A DNA stretch of 64,000 bases from positions 13,008,515 to 13,072,514 of the forward strand of contig OY759263.1 in assembly GCA_963662155.1 (NCBI GenBank), written 5' to 3'. Made by a program: the position numbers and the translations under genes. The DNA comes from Lamellibrachia columna (lineage: Eukaryota > Annelida > Polychaeta > Sabellida > Siboglinidae). Below are positions 1-39,129 of this stretch, piece after piece. How positions within the stretch are numbered: position 1 is the stretch's first letter; every line of letters begins with the position of its first letter. The notes beneath the pieces are model-generated. The model was given only the letters and a program-made list of their open reading frames with translations. It searched no databases and had not been told where the DNA came from.

Positions 1-100
1 GGAGGCATCATTTTTATATCAACTCTTGATAAATTTGTAGGATTTTTTGATGTGTATGGTTTGAAAATTTGCGGCGCACAATAAAAAAACACATTCCAAC

Positions 101-26047
<25,947 letters not shown>

Positions 26048-26064
26048 TTTGGTGTCACCACGTC

Positions 26065-26740
26065 TGCAAAAAAAATGCATTCGCTTGTATTCCTGTCTCT
26101 GTAATAAAACAATATTTTTTATAATAATTTTGTCACCAGTCAACTACATAGATTGAATATTTTACGAAATTCAATCAAAGACGTATCTCCTTGGTCTACG
26201 GAATGTTGTTAGTCTGCCGAATCAGAGATAGCTTATCTAGATATCTGTATTTAACAAGCTTTAACAAAATTGTTATCCAAATGCAAAATACTCAGATGCC
26301 AAGTGGACAAGGAAGCCGTTAGCTTACCGAGAGTCAATTTTCTTTTACGTATGTGTAACCTGCTCCTCTAAGCTATTTATCAATTTTGTTTTTAAACATT
26401 CAAGCAGCTAGCATGCTTTCAATCTATATATATTATGTTCCATTCGGTGAAGAATTTAATTATTTTATCAAGTGCTTTATGTATATTTGTGCTTTAGAAA
26501 TCTTTATAATATTATAGTGACGTCTAAAGAATGGCACCCATAACTCATACATAGTGTTACTGTGATCCATCAAGGTAGTGGTGGTGCGGTTTCAGGAAAG
26601 CGCCGCTCGTATTCACATACGTGTATGTAGAAATACCCCGAACCACCCCCGCACACGAGAGCAAGTTGGGGATCATGAACCAGTCGTTATTAATACATTA
26701 GCTGGTTTCCCTCTTATTAGAACATACACAATCGCAGGAT
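26065..26740. other. Region upstream of gene A signal exon
   Basis: It holds a reversed LINE 3' tail at about 26,290-26,340 (GCCAAGTGGACAAGGAAGCC). The gene A promoter and a non-coding first exon presumably lie here or further right, but no TATA box or other element can be assigned with confidence. Confidence 0.4.
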
Positions 26741-26806
26741 AACACCGGGAAAACACCGGGATAACACAGGGATAACAACGGGATTACATCGGGATAACAA
26801 TAGGCT
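26741..26806. repeat. Short tandem repeat, about 12-bp unit
   Basis: Five to six imperfect copies of ACACCGGGATAA. Confidence 0.8.
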
Positions 26807-28954
26807 GAAAGGGGCCGAACTGTAAATTAAAGGAAGGACAAGGCTCTCCTGTTCGTACTGGTGTATTTTTCGACAAGTGCATGCGCGAACACCAGCACAA
26901 TTTGGTTCAAGACAATTCACGGTTAACGTAAAAAAGCTCGAAGTCGACCTGATTTTTCACATATATAACGCATGGAACCAGGCCATACATGAAAACACAA
27001 GTGGAAACGTTTCATAAGCGTGTTGTTCACGCTATGTGCGTACAGCATTCGGTGATTGGAAGGTTATGTATTGTTTAATCGTTGGTGAATTTCTTACCCA
27101 ATCCAATACAACATTACTTAGACAGGAAGCCCAAACCGTACACTTACATGTGAGTAGTGCGAACTTTGCAGTTATTTTACCAAGTTGTTACCTGTATTGT
27201 TACAGAACAACGCACGCCGTAATTTCGTTCAGGTAGTTCCAAACTAGTAATTGTTGGCAGTTGTTAGTTGCACACCACCCGGCCGATTCTGTTATCTACC
27301 AACGACGTCACCGGATATAAAAATAACACCGCTATACAAAGCAGGTATTTGTGTTCATTGGCCAGTCCTTGAAGATTACGTACAACATCATGTGATTTAA
27401 ATTGTAGACATATATAGCATACAGCCGCGTATTCGTGTGGAGGGCATTGCACATTGATTGGGGGTTGTGTAGATCAGGAACGCCGACATGGTATTGAGCG
27501 ATTTAAAATATGTGTGTGGTTGAGACATTCCTAGGTAAGTCAGGTATACGGTGTAATATATATGACAGACAGTGAAGACAAATACAACAACAGTTGATGC
27601 CTTATGTGAGAATGTATGGTTTGTGAGAACAACTGGGTACGGAGAATAACAGGAGCAAAAAGGGCGGTAAAGGGAGGATGAATGGCCTGAGGGAAGATAT
27701 CGGAATGCAGTTCAGGATAACGGGAAGAATAGTAAGAAGACGGGTGATGTGGGCAGATGACTTGTTCGTCGATGGAGGAGGACTGACTATCTAAGAAAGC
27801 AGAGGCGACACAGCAAGGATGTAGGAAAAGGGTTATAAAACAGCTTGTATAATGATGGATATGAGAAAGGCAGAAGAGGAAGATAAGTGGAGGGAGAAGT
27901 CCGCCGGCAATGATATGTGGAAAGGCGTAAGAGCTGGGGCAGCGATGCAATACATGAACTACCCTCACCCCTTTATAAAGGAAGCAACGAGGAATAACAA
28001 ACTGGTGTCTATGCCAGGGGGAGTGAAACAACCACAGAGGAATAAATAAATAACATGTGGTGGACTCACAGAGCTGGTGGTCTCCATCTATGAACCCATC
28101 ACAATATGTGCATATCCTGCATATGGACATGTTTGGAGTATAAAATCATACAATAAGATAAGGAGGTAGCCGGTCTCTTCGGACCAAAGCCAATTCGTTC
28201 CAAACAAATACAGCCCACCGGCGAGTCTGTGTAATAATTGCATATGATTATGAATTGCTTAAGGAATAAGTGTTTATATAAACATCCCACGGTCGCTCTG
28301 GAGAAGATCGTAGGGTGATTCTATAGTTTTCGGAACTAACCACAACATGGTCGCTTCTATGTGATTGAACATTAACCATTACCGGCAATCGGAGATAACA
28401 ATTATATATAATATAGATGTCGAGTTGACGATTTTATAGTGGGCAGATTTACATGTTGAACAATACTAATTAAGGGGCCGTTCACAATTGTCGACATTTA
28501 CCTATTCGTACAAAGAGCACTAAAGGTGGTCAAGGCCGGCGTACTAACGTATCAAATGTCGGTCGCAATGACCAACATTGCTTCATGCAGCGCCGCGCAT
28601 TGAACTGTTACGGAACTACTATTGTTTTAAATTGTAAAATCGTTCACTGCGCGTAATATTAATGGACTCCAACATCTTGGAAATTCACAAATTCGTGAAA
28701 AACAAGTATCAGTATGACACCGCAGAGATTTTAGAAAATATAGAAATTTTAACAACATTACTGGAGACAAAACGTTTGTAAACATGTTATTATAATGATA
28801 ATTATTATTGTTAGCTCTATATTCAAGCACTGTGTCATAGCATTGGTACATCTATATATTTTTCAATCTGGAAAATTATCAACATTTTAAAGTACTAATT
28901 CGGAGAGGGGGTCTGATAATTAGTACTTTTTGTACGACTAGGTAAATACTTGCT
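26807..28954. other. Intergenic, no gene recognised
   Basis: An open frame of 196 codons on the minus strand (27,540-28,130) is Ser/Leu/His-rich with no domain. The opposite strand at 27,650-28,050 reads like a charged, possibly LINE-derived segment (for example RRVMWADDLF), but not clearly enough to call. Confidence 0.35.
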
Positions 28955-29540
28955 ATTGAGCCGAGTAGCAACAGGGATACTTGATAGTGGGCCGACGTAG
29001 CAATATGGATACTTGGCCGTGGTAGCCATATGGATATTTGGTAGTGGGCCGACTTAGCAATAGGGATACTTGGAAGTGGGCCGGCGTATAATTAGTGATA
29101 CTTATTAGTTGGCCGGCGTATAAGTAGTGATACTTGGTAGTGGGCCGGCGTAGCAATAGGAATACTTGGTAGTGGGCCGGCGTAGCAATACGAATATTTG
29201 GTAGTGGGCCGGCGTAGCAATACGAATACTTGATAGTGGGCCGGCGTAGCAATATGAATAGTTGGTAGTGGGCCGCCGTAGCAACAAGAATACTTGGTAG
29301 TGGGCCGGCGTAGCAATAGGAATACTTGGTAGTGGGCCGGCGTAGCAATAGGAATACTTGGTAGTAGGCCGGCATAGCAATATGAATACTTGGTAGTGGG
29401 CCGGCGTAGCAATAGGAATACGTGGTAGTGGGCCGGCGTAGCAATAGGGATACTTGGTAGTGGGCCGGCATAGCAATAGGAATACTTAGTAGTGGGCCGG
29501 CGTAGCAATAGGAATACTTGGTAGTGGGCCGGGGTAGCAA
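28955..29540. repeat. 32-bp minisatellite, about 18 copies
   Basis: The unit contains TAGTGGGCCGGCGTAGCAAT followed by AGGAATACTTGG. Spacing of 32 bp was measured between consecutive copies (29,137; 29,169; 29,201). Because 32 is not a multiple of 3, all three minus-strand frames stay open with the same peptide motifs, which are artefacts. The same unit forms a second array at 35.6 kb. Confidence 0.95.
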
Positions 29541-29759
29541 TAATAACAATACAGCAATTTATTTCAAGATAAATCTTTTATAATGTACATTTTATTTTAC
29601 GCAGGGTCGTGAGTTTAAAACATAAATATTCAAGTAAGTACAGTACCGCTTAAGATTCAATATTAACAAAGGGGATTATAATTATATAGTGCAGTAAATT
29701 TAGATTAAAAACAATGATTCAAATAAGTTAAGTAAAATGTATAGTTTAGCGATTTGCAA
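29541..29759. other. A+T-rich spacer between two minisatellites
   Basis: No ORF or known repeat seen. Confidence 0.4.
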
Positions 29760-30015
29760 TATATAGGTAAAGTACATCATATCGGTAAGTTAAGTAAAAT
29801 ACATCATATCAATAAGTTAAGTAAAATACATCATATCAATAAGTTAAATAAAATACATAATATCGATAAGTTAAGTAAACTACATCATATCGATAAGTTA
29901 AGTAAACTACATCATATCGATACGTTATGTTAACTACATCATATCGATAAGTTAAGTAAACTACATCATATCGATAAGCTAAGTAAACTACATCATATCG
30001 ATAAGTTAAGTAAAA
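29760..30015. repeat. 27-bp minisatellite, about 9 copies
   Basis: The unit contains CATCATATCGATAAGTTAAG and then TAAACTA; spacing is 27 bp (29,891 to 29,918). The 9-residue repeat YRYDVVYLT in the minus-strand frame follows from the period and is not a gene. Confidence 0.93.
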
Positions 30016-30184
30016 TAGTCCAGCTAAAGTGTTGTGGTCTCGCGGTTCACTGGTCACTGTCCTAAAATGTTGAAAGCATATATAATACACATTATATAGT
30101 GCTGGGCTGCGAGAGTGCCAGGTCTTTGCACAAGTAACGGTTATTTAGGTCTTGAAGATTTGTGTCCGTCCAATAGGGATACTT

Positions 30185-30300
30185 GGAAGTAAAGGTAAAG
30201 GTAAAGGTAATTGAACGTTCTTGTATAGCGCGGTATCCAGTCCGTAGGACCGCTCAAAGCGCTTTACACTTCACCCTCTGACAGACCTGTTCATTCCAAG
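30185..30300 (+). mobile_element. SINE/LINE 3'-tail fragment with (GGTAAA)n
   Basis: AAAGGT repeats are followed by TTCTTGTATAGCGCGG, then GACCGCTCAAAGCGCTTTAC, the AGCGC...CTCAAAGCGCTTTACA signature of many invertebrate SINE and LINE tails. Related copies are at about 32,855 and 42,080. Confidence 0.55.
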
Positions 30301-30339
30301 GCCATCTCAACTTCTCTGTGTAGCAGTAGAGATACATGG

Positions 30340-31310
30340 TAGTGGGCTAACGTAGCAATAGGCCGTCTGTCGTGTTAAATGAGTTGACAACGTCGTAGCG
30401 TGGAGGGTTGAACGGAGGGAGCAACATACCGAGAAAGGCTATATTACTACCGCTTGTTGGGTTTATGTGAGCACTGACAGGTTTTAGTGCAGTAGAAGGA
30501 ACCGAGTCGGTTAATCGCTGCAGTGTGCCACTGTCGCCTCCTGCAGCTGGGCGATCGTGTATGGGGCCTAGGGTCACACTGCGTGACAACAACATAACAC
30601 TACCGGGTTCGACACAGTACTTGTATGTAGGCTTATGTCATGATAGCGCATTCCCCTTTTAACGCACTACTGTGAACAGTTCGACGCTAAGCTAATGTAT
30701 TTCGTCACGTTGGTCCACGTGGCTTACAAAGCGTATGACTTTACAAAGGCATGGAGTGTTTATTCACAACTGCAAAGTGCAGATGGTGTTGATAAGAAAC
30801 ATACTGTGATTATGCCTTACTAGATAATTATGCTATTATGCTTCGCCGCTTGGGTCGTGTTTATTAAGTTTCAGAGCGGTGCATACAATAGAACACGAAC
30901 AACGCATCGTGTAGTAGATCATGTCGGCCAGACACGAATGACAAACGTATAACAACTGAATCTTTGTGTTAGCATATTTACATGATTTACATGGCAACAT
31001 ACACACATCATCGTATTTTCCTGACTGGAACAAAATATACTACATATCAATTATAATAGCAACGATTGGCTACATTCAGTGTGAAAGACAAGCGCGCAGC
31101 ATAGATTAGCGTCTGTGTGACGGTGCCATACTGCTTCGAACCGTGTTATGTATCTCTCTCACATATAATTACGTAACACGTTGGGAGCCGATATGCGTAA
31201 TTATAAACATGGGACGCCGACGTCAAAGGTCAAATAAGCTCACGGAAAAAGAATCAGCCGTAAACGACGAAATCAAACAAATACACGGTTGGAATGGGTA
31301 TATCATGGTA
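30340..31310. repeat. Segmental duplication, copy 1 (partner 35,840-36,640)
   Basis: Long colinear similarity to 35.84-36.64 kb. It includes a GCTTGGGTCGTGTT block, a TTGTGTTAGCATATTTAC block and a block with ACATGGGACGCCGACGTCAAAG. Copies are diverged by substitutions and small indels. A related open frame in each copy (minus, 30,836-31,033 and 36,116-36,409) shares KYANTKI and TALKLN, but I do not recognise the product and the frame may be chance. Confidence 0.8.
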
Positions 31311-31372
31311 TACAGCTGATCATATGTATGATTACCTGTTGATAAACAAATTATTATGCTGAACGATTGCTG

Positions 31373-31489
<117 letters not shown>

Positions 31490-32845
31490 GGTAGTAATTA
31501 TAATATTATTATCATAGAATATTTGATACGACCCCTAGGCTAACGTATACCAGGTTGTACTTAGAAAAATAAGAGGCAGTCACAAACTGTTATCCTTTAT
31601 TAACTGTCGTCCGCATGCTATAGTGACCCACAACATTGTATTTACGACATTGTGTTCATAGTTTCCATGGATCAAGTTTAAATATTAAACGGTGATTAAA
31701 AAAATTTCTTTCTTTAATATTAAATTTGTATAAAATTATTATTGAGGATTGCAAATGTTTGCGTATGGTTCAAATTCAACGCAACTCAGCCAACGAGTAT
31801 GATAATGGTCATATTATCATTATCAGTTAAAATATCATATTCACGTTTTAACTATTTCATCATTACGTTTATCATGTTGAACGTGTCACACTATGAAACA
31901 GCTGTTATGGGTAACTGCGGTACGCCTGCTTTGGGATGCTTGTAGAACATGCGTTGACTGGGTCTATCTAGGGGCATGTTTACATACACAGTGAGGACGT
32001 TGCCCCAGCCCTTTCATTATCCCAACATGTGTCCCCACCCCACCCCGGCCCTGTTGCTAGTTTTCCTTATGTATTGTTTTTTTTTGGAAGGCCGGTTTTA
32101 CAAATTTCACTTGACAGAGTTCTTGAATGGCAAATTCAATTAATAAGAGGGCAGCATTTCCACACAAAAATGCAGTTTACTGGTAGTGTAATGTTTTAAA
32201 AAGTCGCCTTCTTTGATCAAAGATAGCATAATTGTCCATTAAACGACAACTCTCTGAAAGGACCCGACGGGTTACTTTCAATGGCAGGAAAACAACATTT
32301 TCAATATAATTATGTTTTCCAGGGGTAAATTGTCAAATGTGTCAACTAAGATTGTTCATAGCAAAATGTGAGGTACATTTAATGGAGGTACTTTTAGTGG
32401 TAAAATAAATGTGTTATCAAAAGGGTGATTTCCTAGAGGCAAAGTTCCTAATCGACCGTTTCATCGATGAGAATGACATGTTCCATAGCAAAGCAAATTA
32501 CTGACGGATCCAAAAGTGCATTTACATCGATTAAGCAAAATATCTAACGGATGCAGAATGCATAAAAACATAACTGATAATTCAGTCCTACAACAAGTAA
32601 CCCTACTGCCAATGTCAGCGTTACTTATCATACGTTGCCTGCTGAAACCTCATTATCTTCTAGTAAATGGTCGAGGAGGGCCCTTTGTTGAATTAATCAC
32701 ATAACCGTCTCGTTTGTTTGCGATAACACACATTGTTATGAAACGTTAACGGCGATCGGAGACCAACATTAAGCAGACGTATTAATCGGGCGAGTTGGTG
32801 TTGGACCGATTTGATTGTGTGCTGACTTGACAGTAGGACGACAAG
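31490..32845. other. Intergenic, nothing recognised
   Basis: Only short ORFs. A C-rich stretch (about 32,000-32,055) precedes a T-run at about 32,070. No domain, RNA gene or repeat family is visible. Confidence 0.4.
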
Positions 32846-32849
32846 ATAA

Positions 32850-33125
32850 ATTGTATATTCTTACATTGCGCGATGTCTAGTCATTCGGACCGCTCTAAAT
32901 GCTTTACGTTTAGCACCTGGCAAACTCAATTTTTCTGTGAAGCATTCAGCTACGCTGCAATTACTACTGGAAGACTATTCTTTCACGTGTATCTACTGCT
33001 GCCCATATTCATTGTTCAGTTCACTGAAGTGTGGTGACGTGAAGCGAACGAAATTACCCAAGCTGCGTAAGGGCAGCAAGAGGATTCGAATCCAGGTAAT
33101 CTCGACTGGGATTCCGACATTCTGA
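32850..33125. mobile_element. SINE-like fragment
   Basis: It begins with a copy of the GCGCGATG...TCATTCGGACCGCTCTAAATGC tail related to 30,215-30,270. It ends near a B-box-like GGATTCGAATCC (33,082-33,093), as if a tRNA-type promoter lay at that end of a minus-strand SINE. Degenerate. Confidence 0.4.
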
Positions 33126-33839
33126 CCTCTGCTATTCAGTGGACAGTACGACAAGATGGGACATGGGCAGGACGGTGTTACTGGACACGGACCGACTTAA
33201 TAGTGCCCTACTTGGTGTTGGAAGAGTTTGTGGTGGTACTGACAACAATGCTACATAAACTGTATCCTTACCGTTTGTTTTATTTCTCTGGACAAAAGCA
33301 GGCATTGGCGCCGACGAGAAGCGAACAAACCACTACATCCGGTATGACCGTGTGAACGTAGTCCTGCTCGATGTTCTAGTCCCACTGCCCTGCAATCACT
33401 GTAGTGTTCGACTATAACCTCCTCCAGCCTAACAGTGTGTGCGGTCATGCAGCGTGACGGTTCCATGTGACTACCCGGTGCAACTAAAAACTCGTAGATT
33501 GGTCTTTCCCAACATGCTATCTTCGTACGATTGTATACAACTTCGCCACGTTGACCCACGACACTTGCAAGGCCGATATATACGGTACAAGCTGATATGT
33601 GGAAGATATCATTCAGGACTGGCACTATTAATTCAACACGTCAAAGCGACGTCGGTGTTAATACGCATACAACCATTGTACAGTGGTGTAATGTTGCATG
33701 GAGATTATTCTCCACTAGACATATTGCTACTACTGTTCTATCGCTTGGGTGTTTGTCCTGAACTCCACAGGTGATCTGTGTAGATAGACACTACCCCCCC
33801 TCTCGATATCAGTCGCGTTTGTGATTATGATTGTTCGCT
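33126..33839. other. Intergenic stretch, possible LINE debris
   Basis: Overlapping ORFs on both strands (minus 33,251-33,625; plus 33,439-33,774) have no recognisable domain. Position directly 5' of the hydrolase remnant suggests it is the decayed upstream part of the same LINE ORF1. Confidence 0.35.
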
Positions 33840-34125
33840 TAAATCACTTTGCTGGAATCCATTATTTAGACAGAGAAGAGGACAACAGAGAGGAGAGGAT
33901 ATCACGGTATGTCTATCAGGGGCACAACAATAGAGGATGTAGCAGAAAAGGCAGGACATGTCATGGGTGGTCGCGCGGGAGGGGCTCTTATTGTGCACGT
34001 GGGAACGAACAATGCCATAAAGAGGGAACGTCGGTCATCGTTGGTAAGTACAGGAGGTTGATCAAGACACTTAAAATACACGGATTGGACATAGTTGTGT
34101 TGTCGGGGATATGTACTCCTTTGAT
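33840..34125 (+). pseudogene. LINE ORF1-type SGNH hydrolase remnant (frameshifted)
   Basis: Successive frames read a LD-rich start, GTTIEDVAEKAGHV, GALIVHVGTNNAIK and then, after a +1/-1 shift near 34,043, GKYRRLIKTLKIHGLDIVV and LSGI. The GxN motif in HVGTNN is block III of SGNH/GDSL-fold hydrolases. This arrangement is known from CR1-like LINE first ORFs and related retroelement proteins. It is broken by at least one frameshift and lacks the terminal D-x-x-H block. Confidence 0.6.
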
Positions 34126-34153
34126 TTTGTCTCTGTAAATTCCACCTGCGCAT

Positions 34154-34945
34154 CTAGCTTAAATGGTTTACTGTACCTGTGCTGTCGTCGACAACCCTGA
34201 CAAACGAGGGCCAGGGGTGTTGGAAGGTGTAATTGTCACAGCAATTGTGTGGTGAGATGTTGATCCCGTGGTGGCTATTGAGCAGTGTTGGGGCATTTCC
34301 ATGGTATGTGAGGTGGAACATGGTGAGTGCGCCAACTTGTGCTAGTGGTTGTATGGCATTCCTGCTCAGAGAAAACTCTGGCATAGATATTATTTGGACA
34401 GCACGTCTCTGGGTGGCATTTAGCTGTCCTAGCGATGTTTCGGAAACTAACATTCAAACAGATGAGACATATTCCATCTTCTATCTCACCATGCGCTTGT
34501 AGACCACAGCCCGCTACCTTTGTATCAAGTAAGGTGAAACTCTTTTGAGGAGGCCATGCCGCTTTCTTGCATCCTTGGCCATCTTCTCTAATAAGTGAGT
34601 CCACGACAATTCGTTCCGGATATAGATGTCCAAGAGTTCCACCTCTTCCACGTCTGACAAGATAGTGTTCATAAATGCGAGTGACGAGTGACCGGTTTCT
34701 GCGTCTTTCAGCCTTGACACGGTTAGGTTCTTTCATTTCGCTGCACAAAACATCACATTCCAATTATCTACCTATGTTTTAATGTGAAGCAGATCTTCGT
34801 TAAGTGTGCATGTCATAGTTGCCCGAAGTTGCCTGTCCTTGACTGTGCTTAAGACTGACGAGTCATCGGCATAGACAATGACATGGTCCTGTATTTTGTT
34901 TGGCATAGGCATAATGAATAGGGGAATCCTAGAATGGATCATTTT
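34154..34945 (-). pseudogene. LINE reverse transcriptase fragment with YADD box
   Basis: Read from the right: VIVYADDSSVLSTVKDRQL (about 34,890-34,835; the catalytic YxDD motif), then after a frame change LLDIYIRNELSWTHLLEKM and KRHGLLKRVSPYL. After further changes comes LNATQRRAVQIIS, then ALTMFHLTYHGNAP. This is the usual order of CR1/Jockey-type ORF2 from motif C to the C-terminal region. Several frameshifts and stops make it inactive. It abuts the hydrolase remnant in the opposite orientation. Confidence 0.75.
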
Positions 34946-35624
34946 ATATTAGTTAATTTATTTTGTTTAGTGGGTAGTATACATGCCCAGTGAAATGTGT
35001 AATAAACGAGTAACCCATTAGCCGTTCTGTTATTAAAATCGTTTGGAAATCAAATAATCTGTCTTGTTTGTGATAACCTAGCCGCGCTTTATATACCACA
35101 CTTGGAATCTGAACAGATCAAGATCATGCTTCACCTGGCGTTCTTGACAGTGTGGTCCACAAACGACTGTGCAGGCGACTGAATATTGGTGATGGCCTGT
35201 CTACACGCTTCTCCAGTTCCGTGTAACACACGAGGAGCTTATTCGTTCGTCGTGACTGCGCCAAAAGGTCCCGGTTCGGACAGTTAGTATGTCGTCCACC
35301 CTACCAGTCAACGATCGTTGTGAAGGTTACGTGCGCATAGCGTATGCCCGAAATGAGGTTGGCTAAAATGTTCTTTTCCATTTCGGCAAAATATTTTGTG
35401 ACGTCTTACCAGGTCAACGATTACATATTGATTTGATGTCTTTGCTGAGCCAGTTTTCGAAATAGACAACCAAGTATTGCGCAGACTGTGTACTTTCCAA
35501 CATTGATCACCGTAGTCCCTCATCAACGAACCCGTTTCACTGAGCAATATATTGGATTACAACAATTCGTACATTGTAGTTTCCAAGTAGGTATTACTAA
35601 CTTGTAAGTTAAGACATTAGGATA
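34946..35624. other. Intergenic, nothing recognised
   Basis: No domain-bearing ORF. It ends at the second 32-bp minisatellite. Confidence 0.4.
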
Positions 35625-35835
35625 CGTGGTAGTGGGCCGACGTAGCAATAGGGATATTTGGTAGTGGGCCGACGTGGCAATAGGGATATCTGGTAGTGGG
35701 CCGACGTGGCAATAGGGATATTTGGTAGTGGGCCGACGTGGCAATAGGGATATCTGGTAGTGGGCTGACGTGGCAATAGGGATATTTGGTAGTGGGCCGA
35801 CGTAGCGATAGGGATATTTGGTAGTGGACTGACGG
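35625..35835. repeat. 32-bp minisatellite, about 6-7 copies (same family as 28.96 kb)
   Basis: The unit contains GTAGTGGGCCGACGTGGCAA and AGGGATATTTG; copies start at 35,629, 35,661 and so on. It adjoins copy 2 of the segmental duplication, just as the larger array lies near copy 1. Confidence 0.93.
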
Positions 35836-35839
35836 AGCT

Positions 35840-36640
35840 GTTGGCAGTGAGACTGGGCGATTGTGTCGGGGCACGCTGCGTGACAACATACAACTACCGG
35901 GTGCTACTCAACACTCGTACGTAGGCCTATGGTGTGATCCCCAAATCCCATTGGAGTGCATTGGTTTCCTCACGTTGGTCCTCGTCGCTTGCAAAACGTC
36001 TGTTTAGAGCTAATTTATATAGGCCTGGTATATTGTTTCACCACTGAAAGGGGTGATGGTGTTAATAAGCAAAGTAGCTAATATTGTGAATATGCCTTGC
36101 TAGACTATAATGCTACTATGCTTCTTCGCTTGGGTCGTGTTGATTAAGCTTCAGAGCGGTGCTTATAAAAGGACACGAAAAACGCATCGTGTTGTAGATA
36201 ATGTCGGCTACACACGAATGACAAACGTGTAACAAATGAATCTTAGTGTTAGCATATTTACACAACAACAGCATCGTATCTTCCTTATAAATTATGGAGA
36301 TGAAAAATACACTGCATATGGATAATAACAACAACGATGACATGTGAACTCGATTGCAAGTGAATAAGAACGATTTGTTACACGCAGTGCGAAAGACGTA
36401 GTTGGACAAGAAAGCAGAAGAGGGTAGCGTGTCCCTAATGATATTTTGTCATACTGTTTCAAACCATGCCAAGTGTCTATCTCAGAGATAATTACGTATC
36501 ACGTTGGAAGCCGATATACGTAATTATAAGCATGGGACGCCGACGTCAAAGGTCACATAAGCTCACGAGAGAAAGAATCAGCCGTGCGCGACGAGTTCAA
36601 ACACATAGGCGGTTGGAATGGAAATAGCCTGGGAAAGAGC
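35840..36640. repeat. Segmental duplication, copy 2
   Basis: Partner of 30,340-31,310. The best-kept block runs from about 36,115 to 36,250 and from about 36,480 to 36,620. Confidence 0.8.
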
Positions 36641-37925
36641 TGAACATATGTATAACTTGATGATATACTCATTATTATGCGGACCGATTGCTATTCATTT
36701 TTATATGGTAGTAATTAACTATACCCTGGGTTAAATTATTTACGCGTACTTCATATAAATGTGTTACCTTTGCAACTGAGACGAATATTGCCTAAATATC
36801 AGCAATCATACTACGGTACAATGCAACAGTGAGGTCGTGTGCAACAGAACAATAAGTCATTATTGTCAAACCCTAGACAGTTCTTAGATGTGATACATTT
36901 CCCCAGCCATGGTACAAGGGCCGCAGACCACACAGTCCACCAGTCCATGGACCTCAGTGAATGTCAAGAGCATTTGCTTTCCAACAGCAAATAACATTGG
37001 TTGATGCTCAGTTGTTGACCAATTACTGACCGCGTTTCACACGTTATTTAGTAAAAGGCGGGTATTACCGGGTAAATTTAAGTTTTTTTTGCATGCGACA
37101 CACACAAATATATTTTATGTATCCTTTCACAAAAAGTCGACATTTTGTTTAATCATTTTCATTGCTAAATATTATGAAAATATGCGTGAGATTTCAGATC
37201 TTTGCCGTGAGACCGTGACATTTAATGCAACACTTTGAGTCTCGCGGCTTGACATGTATGACACGTCACTAGGCAACACATATAAAGGTGGGGTGGCGTT
37301 CACTCAGTTGTATAAACGAGTGCCTGGCTATAAACAGCAGGGGATATGTAAACAAATATTCTAAGTGCAGTATCTGCTGCGATGCTGAATGCTTCCCAGA
37401 TAAATCCAGTTAGTGGTGGAATGAATATATCTGCCAGGAGGTGAAGTGTGAAGGACAGGATACTGCGCTATATATGGTCTAGGAACGTACAATTACCTTT
37501 TAAAAGTTAAACAATCGTTTTTCACCAAGAAATACGTACTGTAATGGTCTGTGTCTGCTAAACAGAGACAATACAGTACTCAAATACAAAACAATGATTG
37601 TTTTTTTCAAAAGCACACTAAACACTATATCAGGTGCCAACGTTCATGGACCGGTGCCAACATTCGGGGAAGGCGCGGAAGCAAAGATCACTTCACTCGC
37701 TGGTGAACATATTGTTATATGATTTCAACACCATTGTCACTTACCAGGAAGTACTTAGAAATAGACCAGGAAGTATACAGGAATATAACAGGAAGTCACT
37801 TTAAATGTCGTCTGAACGCTATAGTGAACCACTACAGACGACATTGTGGCCACATGTGCGGTTGAATGCTTGTCACCGTTAGCATGTCTTTGTTCTTGGG
37901 ATAATTGTTGCCGACAATAGTGACA
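36641..37925. other. Intergenic, nothing recognised
   Basis: A+T-rich with only short frames. A doubled GACCAGGAAGTA-like motif at about 37,745-37,795 is minor. Confidence 0.4.
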
Positions 37926-38207
<282 letters not shown>

Positions 38208-38619
38208 GACATTTGACACATACCCAGAGGCTGCCTATTTAATAAGAGAATCATATTGATAATAATATCATACAAAACAAGTTTCTCGCTACTATTTAGT
38301 TATTATTAGGTTATTACCTTTACCAGTGTCATCACCGATATAATATGCCCGAATGCCCGTAGCACAATACAACACGTCGTGTTTGGAAATTTAAAGTAAA
38401 GGCTACATAATAGTACGTTGTCGTACAAACAGCATGAACATATATATACAAAATTAAAAAGTATGATTTCTGTATTGCGAATCATGAATATGTTATCTAC
38501 ATGATATATGCCTGCGGGTTTTTTTATAATACAGGACGTGTTCTTGCATGGACGTGAACATTGTTCAGGTGCTGCCAGTACAGTCTTACAGGCGAAATTA
38601 GTTCAACCAAGGCCAGTCA

Positions 38620-39080
38620 TATTGTTGGCCAATCATATTACTGATGTATCACCAATCATATTGTTGATTTGTGACCTAACATATTGTTGATGCATGACAG
38701 GTCATATTAGAAATGTTGAAGTGTGGCCAGTCAAAGTGTTGATGTGTGGCTAGTCATATTGTTGATGTGTGGCCAGTCATATTGTTGATGTATGACAAGT
38801 GATATAGTTGAAGTGTGGCCAGTCATAGTATTGAAGTGTGTCTAGTCACACTGTTGATGTGTGGCTAATTATACTGTTGATGTGTGGTCAGTTATATTGT
38901 TAGTATGTGGTCAACCTCACTGTTAAATAGTGGCCATTCATGTTGATGATGTGTCGCCAGTCATATTGTTGATGTGTGGTCAGCCATACTGTTGATTAGT
39001 GGCCATTCATATGGTTGATGTGTGGCCAGTCGTATTGTTGGTGTGGGTTGACGTGTTGACATTCAGTGCTAGTCTTAATG
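38620..39080. repeat. 23-bp minisatellite, degenerate, about 19 copies
   Basis: The unit is close to GTTGATGTGTGGCCAGTCATATT. Starts at 38,738, 38,761 and 38,784 give the period. Copies diverge toward both ends. Confidence 0.92.
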
Positions 39081-39129
39081 GGTTGATGTGTGGACAGTCA
39101 ATGTCAGTGTTGTAGTTGTGGTGTGTCCA

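Noticed and set aside
27540..28130. 196-codon minus-strand ORF
   Set aside because: No recognisable motif, low-complexity Ser/Leu/His composition, no splice context.
28953..29549. 198-, 138- and 123-codon ORFs with repeated YxxCYAGPL
   Set aside because: Three frames of one 32-bp minisatellite.
33070..33100. tRNA gene suggested by GGATTCGAATCC
   Set aside because: Palindromic B-box-like motif alone; surrounding sequence is SINE-like and unpaired.
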